From Roseitalea sp. (lineage in GTDB: Bacteria; Pseudomonadota; Alphaproteobacteria; Rhizobiales; Rhizobiaceae): a DNA stretch of 64,000 nt. Positions within the stretch are counted from its first letter, which is position 1. Every line of letters begins with the position of its first letter. Shown here in pieces: positions 36,367 to 45,337 of the stretch. The position numbers and the translations under genes were made by a program. Below the pieces are notes generated by a model. It was given only the letters and a program-made list of their open reading frames with translations, ran no database searches and was not told where the DNA came from. The stretch is taken from positions 62,001-126,000 of the forward strand of contig JAEPON010000004.1 in NCBI GenBank assembly GCA_017642895.1. Reading direction: 5' to 3'.

Positions 36367-36905
36367 AGGGATCACGGCCCGAACAGGCGATCCTCAGCCG
36401 CGACACGGACATGTCGAAGACCGGGGACACGCGGCGCGTCATCGAGACGATGGTCGATGGGCTCAACGATCATCGCATCGGCGACATGGGCGAGTTCTTC
36501 GCTGAAAGCTTTCGCTGGATGGGCAATTTCGGCTGCGGGACCAAGACGGGCCTGCGCGAATTCCAGGACAATTGGCAACGCCCGTTCCAGGCCGCGTTTT
36601 CCGACAAGGTCTGCGTCGATGAGGCGCGGCTTTACATGGGTGAATGGGCGGCCGCGTTCGGCCGTCAGGAGGCGACGCATTCGGGCGCGTTCATGGGCGT
36701 TGCACCGACCGGCAAGCGCGTTGAAATCCGCTATATGGACTTCTGGAAGGTGGTTGACGGCAAGATCGTCGACAATTGGGTGATGGTCGACTTCCCGCAC
36801 GTTCTGGCGCAACTGGGCGTCGATGTTTTTGGCGGCGAGGGTTGGGAAGCCTTCGATCGGGGTGAGCGGACGCCGCCGAAACCGGTGACGGAAACCGCCG
36901 CATGA
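36363..36905 (+). CDS. Single-domain SnoaL/NTF2-like protein (second of four)
   Basis: 180 residues. One NTF2-fold unit with FRWMGNFGCGTKTGLREFQDNW and VEIRYMDFWKVVDGKIVDNWVMVDFPHVLAQLGVDVFGG, clearly paralogous to the second halves of the proteins at 30634 and 36902. Starts at ATG 36363 overlapping the permease stop, or ATG 36411. Co-transcribed with the transporter. Substrate unknown. Confidence 0.8.
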   Translation: MKGSRPEQAILSRDTDMSKTGDTRRVIETMVDGLNDHRIGDMGEFFAESFRWMGNFGCGTKTGLREFQDNWQRPFQAAFSDKVCVDEARLYMGEWAAAFGRQEATHSGAFMGVAPTGKRVEIRYMDFWKVVDGKIVDNWVMVDFPHVLAQLGVDVFGGEGWEAFDRGERTPPKPVTETAA

Positions 36906-37963
36906 CGATGCCGGTCGATCGCCATTCAACGCACAAGGCCGCTGTCGCTCCGTTGAGGGCGGCGCTCTACGACTTTACGCCCGAGGGCGCGAAAGGGGCG
37001 TTGAACACGCTGTTCGCGCCGGAGGCGCCGGCACGAATTGCGCATCCGCTGGGCGATATGGCCGGTCCCGAGGACCTCTATGCGACAGCTTATGCGCCGC
37101 TTTTTGCGGCCTGGCCCGATCTCGAACGCCGCGACTATATCGTCGTCGCAGGAGGAACGGAGGCGGGCGCGGACTGGGTCGGTTGTGGTGGCTACTACAC
37201 CGGCACCTTCATCGCGCCCTGGCTGGACATTCCGCCCACGGGCCATCAGGTCGCCATGCGCTTTCACGAGTTCTTCCGCTTCGAGGACGGCCGCGTCCAC
37301 GAGATGCAGGCCTTGTGGGACATCCCCGAAGTGATGATCCAGGCCGGTGCCTGGCCGATGGCACCGACGCTGGGTCGCGAGTGGCACGTTCCGGGACCGG
37401 CGACGATGGACGGGCTGGTGCGCGGGCCGCGCGACGAGGCGCGCAGCGCGATCTCGTGCCAGCATGTGATCGACATGCTCGAGGCGCTCAAGCGCCATCC
37501 ATCGGAAGGCGGGCCCGACGTGATGGAGATGGAGCGCTTCTGGCATCCGAAGATGAACTGGTACGGCCCGTCGGGCATCGGCACGGGACGGGGCATTTCC
37601 GGCTTTCGCAACTGGCATCAGATCCCGTTTTTGAACGCGATGCCCGATCGCGGCCGATATGTGGACGAGATTACCTATCATTTCTTCGGCGATGGTGACT
37701 ATGTAGCGGTCACCGGCTGGCCGAACATGATCCAGACGGTCACCGACGATGGCTGGATGGGGATCGCGCCGTCAGGCCGGCGCATCACCATGCGCAGCCT
37801 TGATTTCTGGCGCATCGAGAACGGGCTGATCCGCGAGAACTGGGTGCTGGTCGACCTGCTTGACGCCTACCGGCAACTGGGCGTCGATGTGTTTGCCCGC
37901 CTGCGCGAGTTCAACAAGGCGCGGTCGATGGCACCGATCCCGTTTCCGGTCGGAGAGCCGTGA
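36902..37963 (+). CDS. Tandem SnoaL/NTF2-like protein (third of four)
   Basis: 353 residues with two NTF2-fold halves. The second half has MNWYGPSGIGTGRGISGFRNW and MRSLDFWRIENGLIRENWVLVDLLDAYRQLGVDVFARL. It is closest to the protein encoded at 30634, suggesting duplication within the locus. Overlaps both neighbours by ATGA or GTGATG. The Trp, Tyr and Asp residues shared across the set (YGP, DFW/Y, ENWV) are candidates for the active cavity. Confidence 0.82.
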   Translation: MTMPVDRHSTHKAAVAPLRAALYDFTPEGAKGALNTLFAPEAPARIAHPLGDMAGPEDLYATAYAPLFAAWPDLERRDYIVVAGGTEAGADWVGCGGYYTGTFIAPWLDIPPTGHQVAMRFHEFFRFEDGRVHEMQALWDIPEVMIQAGAWPMAPTLGREWHVPGPATMDGLVRGPRDEARSAISCQHVIDMLEALKRHPSEGGPDVMEMERFWHPKMNWYGPSGIGTGRGISGFRNWHQIPFLNAMPDRGRYVDEITYHFFGDGDYVAVTGWPNMIQTVTDDGWMGIAPSGRRITMRSLDFWRIENGLIRENWVLVDLLDAYRQLGVDVFARLREFNKARSMAPIPFPVGEP

Positions 37964-38985
37964 TGGCGCACGAAAGGGTCACCTCGATTGATGTCGCGCG
38001 GCTTGCCGGCGTCAGCCGGTCTGCGGTCAGCCGCGTTTTCACGCCCGGGGCGAGCGTATCGGCACGCACCGCCGAAAAGGTGCGCGATGCGGCCGAAAAA
38101 CTCGGCTACCGGCCCAATGTGTTGGCGCGTTCGCTGATCACCGGCCGCAGCCGGATGATCGGGCTCGTCGTTGCCTATCTGGACAATTACTTCTATCCCG
38201 AGGCGCTCGAAAAGCTCTCGAACGCACTTCAGGCGGAGGGCTATCATGTCCTCATTTTCATGGCCTCGCAGACCGCGGGCAACATCGACACCGTGCTTGA
38301 GGAAATCCTCGACTATCAGGTCGATGGCATCATCATGGCGTCGGTGGCCCTGTCTTCGGAACTGACCGCGCGGTGCCAGGCGGCCGGCGTGCCCGTCATG
38401 CTGTTCAACCGCGCGCAGGACGATGCCGGCATTTCGGCGGTGACCTCGGACAATCGTGATGGCGGGCGCACCATCGCCCGTTTCCTGGTTGAGGGCGGGC
38501 ACGAGCGGTTCGGCCATATTGCCGGCTGGGAGGGCGCCTCGACGCAACGCGACCGCGAGCGGGGATTTGCCGAAGGGCTGCGCGATGCGGGCATTGCGCA
38601 CTATGACCGCGAGGTGGGCAATTTCCAGATCGACGAAGCCCGGGCGGCCGCCCGGCGCATGTTCGACCGGCCCGACCGGCCGGACGCGGTCTTTGCGGCC
38701 AACGATCACATGGCGTTCGCCGTTATGGATGTGCTGCGCTACGAATTGGGCCTTTCGGTGCCGGACGACGTATCGGTCGTCGGGTTCGATGATGTGCCGC
38801 CCGCCGCATGGCCGGCTTACGATCTGACAACCGTACGCCAGCGCGCCAATCTGATGGTCGAGCAGACTGTCTCGGCGCTGCTGAAAATGATCGAACAGCC
38901 GGACGCCGACCCGGAGCAGCATGTGCTGCCCGCGCCACTGGTCGTCAGGGGTTCGGCGCGTCTGCCAGAGGGTTGGGACATATGA
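37963..38985 (+). CDS. LacI-family transcriptional regulator
   Basis: 340 residues. HTH and hinge TSIDVARLAGVSRSAVSRVF and YRPNVLARSLITGRSRMIG, then a periplasmic-binding-protein-like effector domain ending in LPAPLVVRGSARLPEGWD. It is embedded within the operon it probably controls; twin palindromes at 31669 and 31724 are of LacI type. The start is ATG 37963, or GTG 37960. Similar in pattern to the LacI protein encoded at 57058. Confidence 0.92.
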   Translation: MAHERVTSIDVARLAGVSRSAVSRVFTPGASVSARTAEKVRDAAEKLGYRPNVLARSLITGRSRMIGLVVAYLDNYFYPEALEKLSNALQAEGYHVLIFMASQTAGNIDTVLEEILDYQVDGIIMASVALSSELTARCQAAGVPVMLFNRAQDDAGISAVTSDNRDGGRTIARFLVEGGHERFGHIAGWEGASTQRDRERGFAEGLRDAGIAHYDREVGNFQIDEARAAARRMFDRPDRPDAVFAANDHMAFAVMDVLRYELGLSVPDDVSVVGFDDVPPAAWPAYDLTTVRQRANLMVEQTVSALLKMIEQPDADPEQHVLPAPLVVRGSARLPEGWDI

Positions 38986-39950
38986 AGGGTTTCGACGACC
39001 GGTTCACCGATTTTCCCGATTACATATTGGGCATCACCAAGGAGATCTGGGAAGATCGGGGCATCCATACGCTGCATCGCTACTATGCCGATAACATCAT
39101 CGTCCGCTCGCCCGGTTCGGTGGTGGTCGGCAATCAGGGCGTCATTGCCGCGACGATGGCGACGCTGGCCGAGTTTCCCGACCGTCAATTGCTCGGCGAA
39201 GACGTGATCTGGTGCGGCACGCCGGAGGAGGGGATGCTGTCGTCCCACCGCATTGTCTCGACGGCGACCCATGACGGTGATGGCGTTTATGGTGCTGCAA
39301 CCGGAACCAAGCTGACCTACCGCATCCTTGCGGATTGCCATGCGATCAACAACCGGATCGACGATGAATGGCTGATCCGGGATCAGGGCGCGATCGTCCG
39401 GCAGATGGGATGGGACCCCGCCGACTATGCGCGCGAGCTGATCGCACGGGAGGGCGGCACAGATGGCTGCGTCAAGCCGCTGACGCCGGCGAACGACCGG
39501 CCGGGCCCCTATCGGGGCAAGGGCAATGATGATGAGTTCGGAGCACGTTATGCCGAATTGCTGACGCGCATCATGGGTGCCGAAATGGCGGCGATCGGCA
39601 CCGAATATGACCGGGGCTGCCATCTGGAACATCCTGGCGGCATCACGGCGCACGGGCGCGATGCGGCTGACCGGTTCTGGATGGGGCTTCGCGCGTCGTT
39701 TCCGTCAGCGACGTTCAGCATCGATCATGCCATGGGCAATCAGGACGCGTTGATGAGCCCGCGCGCAGCGGTGCGCTGGTCGCTTTCGGGCAAGCATGAC
39801 GGATGGGGCGCATTCGGACGGCCGACCGGTGCGGATGTCTATGTGCTGGGCATCAGCCATGCGGAATATGGCCCGCGCGGCCTGCGGCGCGAATATGTGG
39901 TTTATGACGAAACATCGATCTGGAAGCAGATCGTCATGCAGACCGGGTAA
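38982..39950 (+). CDS. Tandem SnoaL/NTF2-like protein (fourth of four)
   Basis: 322 residues, more divergent than the other three. The first half is IHTLHRYYADNIIVRSPGSVVVGNQGVIAATMATLAEFPDR, in pieces typical of SnoaL-like proteins. The second half has YDRGCHLEHPGGITAHGRDAADRFWMGL and ends in an EYVVYDETSIWKQI strand. It overlaps the lacI stop by ATGA and precedes the MetE-like gene by 16 bases. Function unknown. Confidence 0.72.
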   Translation: MKGFDDRFTDFPDYILGITKEIWEDRGIHTLHRYYADNIIVRSPGSVVVGNQGVIAATMATLAEFPDRQLLGEDVIWCGTPEEGMLSSHRIVSTATHDGDGVYGAATGTKLTYRILADCHAINNRIDDEWLIRDQGAIVRQMGWDPADYARELIAREGGTDGCVKPLTPANDRPGPYRGKGNDDEFGARYAELLTRIMGAEMAAIGTEYDRGCHLEHPGGITAHGRDAADRFWMGLRASFPSATFSIDHAMGNQDALMSPRAAVRWSLSGKHDGWGAFGRPTGADVYVLGISHAEYGPRGLRREYVVYDETSIWKQIVMQTG

Positions 39951-39966
39951 GAGGACGGGCGCACAG

Positions 39967-41100
39967 ATGACCACAATAGCAACCACCCATGTCGGCTCGC
40001 TGCCGCGCACGCAAACCGTCGTCGATTTCATCTTCGCCCGCGAGCGTGAGGAGCCCTACGATGACGCTGACTTTGACGCTGCTATGACCGAAGCGGTCGA
40101 TGAGACCGTGCGTCGGCAGGTCGAGGCGGGCGTCGAGATCGTTTCGGATGGCGAGACCTCCAAGATTTCCTACGCCACCTATGTCAAGGACCGCTATACC
40201 GGCTTTTCGGGCGACAGCCCGCGCAATGCTCCCGCTGATCTGAAGATGTTCCCGACGTTTCTGCAACGGCTGGCCGACGATGGCGGCACCCCGCAATATG
40301 CCCGCCCCATGTGTACGGGCGAGGTGCGCTCAAAGGGGCAGGGCGAACTGCAAAAAGACATCGCCAATCTGAAGGCCGGCATGGCGGCGCACGGAGCAGG
40401 GCGGGGTTTCATGAATGCCGCATCGCCCGGCGTGATCTCGCTGTTCCTGCAAAACCAGCACTATCGGACGCGCGATGCCTATCTGGCCGCGCTGGCCGAC
40501 GCGATGCGCGATGAGTATGAAACCATCGTCGGCGCCGGGCTGGACCTGCAACTCGACTGCCCGGACCTCGCCCTGTCGCGCCACATGCTGTTTGCCGAAT
40601 TGTCGGACGCCGAATTCGTCAAGATCGCCGAAAGCCATGTCGAGGCACTCAACCATGCGCTCGAAAACGTACCGCAGGAGCGCGTACGCGTGCATATCTG
40701 CTGGGGCAATTATGAGGGGCCGCATGTGTGTGATATCGACATGGCGCAGGTTTTCCCGGTGCTGATGAAGGTCAAGGCGCGCCATTTGCTGTTTGAAACC
40801 TCCAATCCGCGTCATGCGCATGAATGGACGGTGTTCCGCGACCGGCGGGCCGAGATACCCGATGACCGGGTTCTGGTTCCGGGCGTGGTCGACACGACGA
40901 CCAATTTTGTCGAACATCCCGAACTGGTCGCCCAGCGCATCGCGCGATTTGTCGATATTGTCGGCGCGGATCGCGTGGTTGCCGGTTCCGATTGCGGGTT
41001 TGGCACGTTTGCCGGTTTTGGCGCGGTCGATCCCGAGATCGCCTATGCCAAGCTGGCAACGCTGGCCGAAGGGGCAAGGCTGGTTTCGACCCGTCTCTGA
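39967..41100 (+). CDS. MetE C-terminal-like zinc protein (cobalamin-independent methyltransferase family)
   Basis: 377 residues, the size of the single catalytic barrel of MetE. The four zinc-site residues of MetE are all present: H243 and C245 (VHICWGNY), E277 (LLFETSNPR) and C343 (AGSDCGFG). The N-terminus THVGSLPR is also typical. Family members move methyl groups to thiols, or, as in epoxyalkane:CoM transferase, activate a thiol for another attack. With no homocysteine genes nearby, demethylation of, or thiol addition to, the imported compound is a fair guess. Confidence 0.8.
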   Translation: MTTIATTHVGSLPRTQTVVDFIFAREREEPYDDADFDAAMTEAVDETVRRQVEAGVEIVSDGETSKISYATYVKDRYTGFSGDSPRNAPADLKMFPTFLQRLADDGGTPQYARPMCTGEVRSKGQGELQKDIANLKAGMAAHGAGRGFMNAASPGVISLFLQNQHYRTRDAYLAALADAMRDEYETIVGAGLDLQLDCPDLALSRHMLFAELSDAEFVKIAESHVEALNHALENVPQERVRVHICWGNYEGPHVCDIDMAQVFPVLMKVKARHLLFETSNPRHAHEWTVFRDRRAEIPDDRVLVPGVVDTTTNFVEHPELVAQRIARFVDIVGADRVVAGSDCGFGTFAGFGAVDPEIAYAKLATLAEGARLVSTRL

Positions 41101-41103
41101 AAC

Positions 41104-41811
41104 ATGCCGCGCGAAACGCTGTGCCTCCTGCCCGGGATGATGTGTGATGCCCGCCTGTTCGCGCCGCAGCGCACGGCACTTGGCGGCCTTTGCGACATCG
41201 TCATCGGCGACATTGGCGGCGCCGACACGATATCGGGTCTGGCCGATGCCCTGCTTGCCGAACTGCCTCACCGGTTCAATCTGGCGGGCCTTTCCATGGG
41301 CGGCATCGTGGCGCTGGAGATGGCCCGAAAGGCGCCGGGCAGGGTGATGCGCCTCGGCCTGCTGGACACCAGTTTCGGCCCGGAGGCCGGCCATCGAAAG
41401 GCACGGCGTGACGACCAGATCGGGCGCGTCCGCGCGGGCGGTTTGCGCGATGTGCTGGTTGCCGAGATGAAGCCGTACTATCTGGCGGCCGGCCATACCG
41501 GCGAAGCGGCCCTCAACACATTGTTTGTGGACATGGCGATGCAGTTGGGGCCGGACGTGTTCATCCGCCAGTCGCTCGCCTTGCGGGACCGGCCGGATCA
41601 ATCCGAAACGCTGCGCCGGTTCAACGGGCCGGCGCTTGTCCTTTGCGGCCGCGAGGATCGCATGTGCCCGCCGGCCATCCACGAGCAGATGGCAGCGCTT
41701 CTGCCCGACGCCGAACTCGTGATCATCGAAGATGCGGGCCATATCACGACGCTGGAAGCGCCCGAGGCCGTCAACGCGGCGCTTGATGCCTGGCTGATGC
41801 GCCCGGCCTGA
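41104..41811 (+). CDS. Alpha/beta hydrolase
   Basis: 235-residue hydrolase. The nucleophile motif is AGLSMGGIVALEMA, the acid is in CGREDRMCPP and the His in EDAGHITTLEAP. It starts 3 bases after the MetE-like gene and is the last gene of the operon. Likely an esterase or lactonase for a pathway intermediate. Confidence 0.82.
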   Translation: MPRETLCLLPGMMCDARLFAPQRTALGGLCDIVIGDIGGADTISGLADALLAELPHRFNLAGLSMGGIVALEMARKAPGRVMRLGLLDTSFGPEAGHRKARRDDQIGRVRAGGLRDVLVAEMKPYYLAAGHTGEAALNTLFVDMAMQLGPDVFIRQSLALRDRPDQSETLRRFNGPALVLCGREDRMCPPAIHEQMAALLPDAELVIIEDAGHITTLEAPEAVNAALDAWLMRPA

Positions 41812-42079
41812 TTGTGCCGTTGCCTGTGCGGTGATGCCATCGCTGCCAGCCTGCTTGACCTTCCCCCTGCTGAAAGCTGCATGTCACCGGCATCGGCATA
41901 GCGCTTTGCCATTTGGCCGGGCGCGGCCAACCGAATGGAGCATACCATATGAAGTACGTCACCCTGCCCGCTATCAGGTGATGGCGTTCACAGGCAGGAG
42001 CGATGAGACGCCGACCGTTTTCATGACGATGGGCGAGTAGGCCGAAACGGGCCGGCGCCTCCGCGCCTGCCGGATGGCT
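41812..42079. other. Intergenic stretch between convergent operons
   Basis: 268 bases. A 10-codon frame begins at ATG 41949, and a longer open stretch ends at the TAG at 42038-42040, but neither has a convincing ribosome site or a recognisable product. A GGCGC-CTCC-GCGCC hairpin at 42054-42067 is a possible bidirectional terminator. It may be remnant sequence. Confidence 0.35.
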
Positions 42080-43234
42080 CTAAAGGCCTGACCTGAGCCG
42101 GTCGATCAGCGCGTCGAGCATGGTGTCGCACCGGTCGAGCTGCTCCACCGTCACAAACTCGTCGGGCTTGTGGCCCTGGGCCATGGAGCCCGGGCCGCAG
42201 ATGACCGTCTGGATGCCGAGATCGCGGTGAAACAGGCCGCCTTCGGTGCCGTAGGCCAGCTTGATCGTGTCATTGCCGCCGGTCAGCGACTTGACGAAGG
42301 ACACCACCTCCGCATCGACGGGCGTTTCAAGGCCCGGATAGGAAAAGAGCGTCGAGACTTCGATTCCGCTTTCCGGCGCAACGTCATGATATTGTGCGGC
42401 AATCGTGTCGGCGGCTTCAGCGATTGAAGCGATCATTGCGAGCGGATCATCTTCCGCCAAGTTGCGGATTTCGAAGTCGAGAACGCACCGGTTGGGCACG
42501 ATGTTGACCTGCACGCCGCCGGCGATGATGCCGGCGTGAACGGTCGTATAGGGAATGTCGTAGGCGGCATCGGATGCGCCTTTTTCGGCGATGCCCGCCT
42601 GCAGGTGGCGCAAATGGGCCACCATATCCGTCGCCAGATGGATGGCGTTGACGCCGGTCGGTGCCAGAGCCGAATGGGCTTCGCGTCCGGTGCAGACGGC
42701 GCGCAGGGCGGTTTTTCCCTTGTGGCCGGTGCCCACCTGCATCGATGTCGGTTCGCCGACGATGCAGAAGCGGGGCCGGAAGGGCGCCTTTGCCAGCATG
42801 TCGATCAGGCTCCGCACGCCGATGCAACCTATTTCCTCGTCATGGGAGAAAGCGAGATGGAGCGGCGTTTCCAGATCGGTTTGGGCAGCCCTGAGGGCGG
42901 CGACCGTGGCGGCGGCGACAAACCCTTTCATATCCGCCGCACCGCGACCAAACAGCTTACCGTCCCGCTCGGTCATTTCGAACGGCGGGACCGTCCAGAC
43001 TTGTCCCTCGACGGGCACGACGTCGGTGTGCCCCGAAAGGGCGACGCCTGGCCGGTCGGCCGGCCCGATCGTGGCGTAGAGATTGGCCTTGTGGCCCGTG
43101 GCATCGGCGATGAGTTGCACGTCCGCGCCGGCGTCGGCCAGAAGATCGCGGAGGAAATTGATCAGCGGCATGTTCGCCCGGTCGCTGACCGTGTCGAAGG
43201 CAATCAGATGGCCGAGAAGTTGCTTGGTGTTCAT
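42080..43234 (-). CDS. argE: M20 metallopeptidase, acetylornithine deacetylase (ArgE) type
   Basis: 384-residue dizinc amidohydrolase. Metal ligands are in ALSGHTDVVP (His, Asp), FGRGAADMKG (bridging Asp), FSHDEEIGC (the Glu pair) and PGSMAQGHKPDEF (C-terminal His). HSALAPTGVNAI marks the dimerisation lid. ATG at 43234 follows AGGGAAG. The pattern matches alphaproteobacterial ArgE-like proteins, which remove acetyl groups from N-acetyl-ornithine or related amino acids. Next to gabTD and a cupin regulator, it may act in polyamine or amino-acid breakdown instead of arginine synthesis. Confidence 0.85.
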   Translation of the reverse strand: MNTKQLLGHLIAFDTVSDRANMPLINFLRDLLADAGADVQLIADATGHKANLYATIGPADRPGVALSGHTDVVPVEGQVWTVPPFEMTERDGKLFGRGAADMKGFVAAATVAALRAAQTDLETPLHLAFSHDEEIGCIGVRSLIDMLAKAPFRPRFCIVGEPTSMQVGTGHKGKTALRAVCTGREAHSALAPTGVNAIHLATDMVAHLRHLQAGIAEKGASDAAYDIPYTTVHAGIIAGGVQVNIVPNRCVLDFEIRNLAEDDPLAMIASIAEAADTIAAQYHDVAPESGIEVSTLFSYPGLETPVDAEVVSFVKSLTGGNDTIKLAYGTEGGLFHRDLGIQTVICGPGSMAQGHKPDEFVTVEQLDRCDTMLDALIDRLRSGL

Positions 43235-43324
43235 GTCTTCCCTGCGCAGGTGCGATGACGCTCTCGCTTCATCGGTCATCGTCGCGCCCGGCACAAGGGC
43301 CTGTCGCCCGATCTTTAACGACGC

Positions 43325-43909
43325 TCAGAAGGTCGGTGGCGTGCAGGCGCTGACGATCGTGCAGGGCTTGCCCGAGACGTTGCGGAACCGGTGTGGCTGG
43401 CGGCTGTCGAACAGATAGGCGTCGCCCCTGGCCAGGGTTCGTGTCTCGCCGCCGACCGTGATCTCGATCTGGCCCTCGATCACGATGCCGGTCTCCTCGC
43501 CCTCATGGGCATAGCTTTCAGGACCCGTGTCGGCGCCGGGCGGATAATGCTCGTGCAGCATCTGGATGGTGCTCTGGCCGGCCGCGCCGACCTGTCGAAA
43601 GCTGATGCGGCTGGCCGAGTCGGGCTTTTGGGTGCCGAACGTCGCCTCCGGGTTGATCTCGCGCAGTTCGCCGGCCTTGTAGTGCCATTGGCCGGTCGCC
43701 GCTTCGTCCTCGGCAAAAAAGTCGCCCAGCGACATGCCGAGACCGGTCAGGATCTTTTTCAGCGTGGCGACGGACGGGCTGGTACGGCCCTGTTCGATCA
43801 TGGAGATCATCGAACCGGTGATGCCGGCCGCGGCCGCCAGCTGGCGTTGCGACAGGCCGCGTTCTTCGCGCGCACGACGCAGGCGTTCGGCCACCTCGTT
43901 TTCGGTCAC
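43325..43909 (-). CDS. XRE-family regulator with C-terminal cupin (PuuR type)
   Basis: 194 residues. HTH at about 9-63 (LSQRQLAAAAGITGSMISMIEQG) and a small cupin at about 115-190 (GADTGPESYAHEGEETGIVIEGQIEITVGG; FDSRQPHRFRN). Starts at GTG behind GGGAGGGG. PuuR-like proteins control putrescine/GABA and amino-acid catabolism. Its divergence from gabT by 150 bases fits that job. It is also head-to-tail with argE. Confidence 0.87.
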   Translation of the reverse strand: MTENEVAERLRRAREERGLSQRQLAAAAGITGSMISMIEQGRTSPSVATLKKILTGLGMSLGDFFAEDEAATGQWHYKAGELREINPEATFGTQKPDSASRISFRQVGAAGQSTIQMLHEHYPPGADTGPESYAHEGEETGIVIEGQIEITVGGETRTLARGDAYLFDSRQPHRFRNVSGKPCTIVSACTPPTF

Positions 43910-43993
43910 GCGCCCCTCCCGGATCGATGCGAACGATCATCTTGTCTCATGACGTGCCTTGATCGGGCAAGAGTCCGCCTCAGGATGTGATTA

Positions 43994-44021
43994 ATATATT
44001 TGACAATGCGATCCATATATT
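43994..44021. promoter_or_regulatory. Direct repeat upstream of gabT, candidate operator
   Basis: ATATATT at 43994 and again at 44015, exactly 21 bases apart (two helical turns), with TTGACA at 44000. The AT-rich block stands out in GC-rich surroundings between the XRE-cupin gene and gabT. Confidence 0.42.
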
Positions 44022-44059
44022 GAAAGTCTGGCCCGGACATTCGCTCTGTGGAGGCAGCC

Positions 44060-45337
44060 ATGACCAACGCCCGGATCCAGGCCCGCCGGACCGACGCCAT
44101 CGCGCGCGGCGTCGGCATGATGACGCAGGTCTATGCGGACCGTGCGGAGAATGCGGAAATCTGGGACGCCGAAGGCAATCGCTTCATCGATTTCGCCTCG
44201 GGAATCGCGGTCCTGAACACCGGGCATCGGCATCCGAAGGTGATGGAAGCCGTGCACGGCCAGCTCGACCGGTTCACCCATACCTGCCACCAGGTGGTGC
44301 CCTACGAGAACTATGTCGCGCTGGCCGAACGGCTCAATGCGATCGTGCCGGGTCCGTCGCCGAAGAAGACCGTGTTCGTGACCACCGGCGCGGAGGCGTG
44401 CGAAAACGCGGTCAAGATCGCCCGCGCCGCGACCGGCCGCAACGCGGTGATCGCCTTTTCCGGCGGCTTTCACGGCCGCACCTTCATGGGCATGGCACTG
44501 ACGGGCAAGGTGGCGCCCTACAAGCTTGGCTTTGGCGCGATGCCGGCCGACGTGTTCCATGCGCCGTTTCCCGTGCCGCTGCACGGCGTGACAGAGGATG
44601 ATGCGCTCGCCGCGCTCGAAAAACTGTTCAAGGCCGATGTGGATCCGGCGCGGGTAGCGGCAATCGCCATCGAGCCGGTGCAAGGCGAGGGCGGCTTCTA
44701 CCAGGCGCCCGTGCGCTTCATCAAACGCCTGCGCGAGATCTGCGACGCGCATGGCATCCTGCTGATCATGGACGAGGTGCAGACGGGTTTCGCGCGCACC
44801 GGCAAGCTGCTCGCCACCGAGCATTACGACATCGAGCCCGATCTGGTGACGATGGCCAAGAGCCTGGCCGGCGGCTTCCCGCTGGCCGCGGTCACCGGCA
44901 AGGCCGAGATCATGGACGCGCCGGCGCCGGGCGGCCTGGGCGGCACCTATGGCGGCAGCCCGATCGGCATCGCGGCCGCCCATGCGGTGCTCGACGTGAT
45001 CGAGGAGGAAGCGCTGTGCGCGCGGGCCGACCAACTTGGCGCACGTTTGAAGCAGCGGCTTGAAAGCCTGCGCGACGCGGTGCCGGAGATCGCCGACATT
45101 CGCGGGCCGGGCTTCATGAACGCGGTCGAGTTCAACGATGCGGACACCAAAACGCCCGATGCGGCGTTTGCAACCCGCGTCCGCACCGAAGCCTTTTCGC
45201 GGGGCTTGATCCTTTTGACGTGCGGCGTCTATGGCAACGTCATCCGGTTTCTGGCACCGATCACGATCCAGGACGAGATTTTCTCCGAGGCGCTCGACAT
45301 TCTCGAAGCCTCCATCCGCGCCGCACGGGAGGCATGA
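44060..45337 (+). CDS. gabT: 4-aminobutyrate aminotransferase
   Basis: 425-residue class III PLP aminotransferase transferring the amino group of GABA to 2-oxoglutarate and giving succinate semialdehyde. VTTGAEACENAVKIAR binds PLP phosphate. EPVQGEGGF, IMDEVQTGFARTGKL and the Schiff-base Lys in TMAKSLAGGFPLAAV are present, as is GGTYGGSPI. ATG at 44060 follows GGAGG. Directly abuts gabD. Confidence 0.95.
   Translation: MTNARIQARRTDAIARGVGMMTQVYADRAENAEIWDAEGNRFIDFASGIAVLNTGHRHPKVMEAVHGQLDRFTHTCHQVVPYENYVALAERLNAIVPGPSPKKTVFVTTGAEACENAVKIARAATGRNAVIAFSGGFHGRTFMGMALTGKVAPYKLGFGAMPADVFHAPFPVPLHGVTEDDALAALEKLFKADVDPARVAAIAIEPVQGEGGFYQAPVRFIKRLREICDAHGILLIMDEVQTGFARTGKLLATEHYDIEPDLVTMAKSLAGGFPLAAVTGKAEIMDAPAPGGLGGTYGGSPIGIAAAHAVLDVIEEEALCARADQLGARLKQRLESLRDAVPEIADIRGPGFMNAVEFNDADTKTPDAAFATRVRTEAFSRGLILLTCGVYGNVIRFLAPITIQDEIFSEALDILEASIRAAREA

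Noticed and set aside
41831..42040. Possible 69-residue protein after the alpha/beta hydrolase gene
   Set aside because: No ribosome site or recognisable fold; its codon use looks like spacer.
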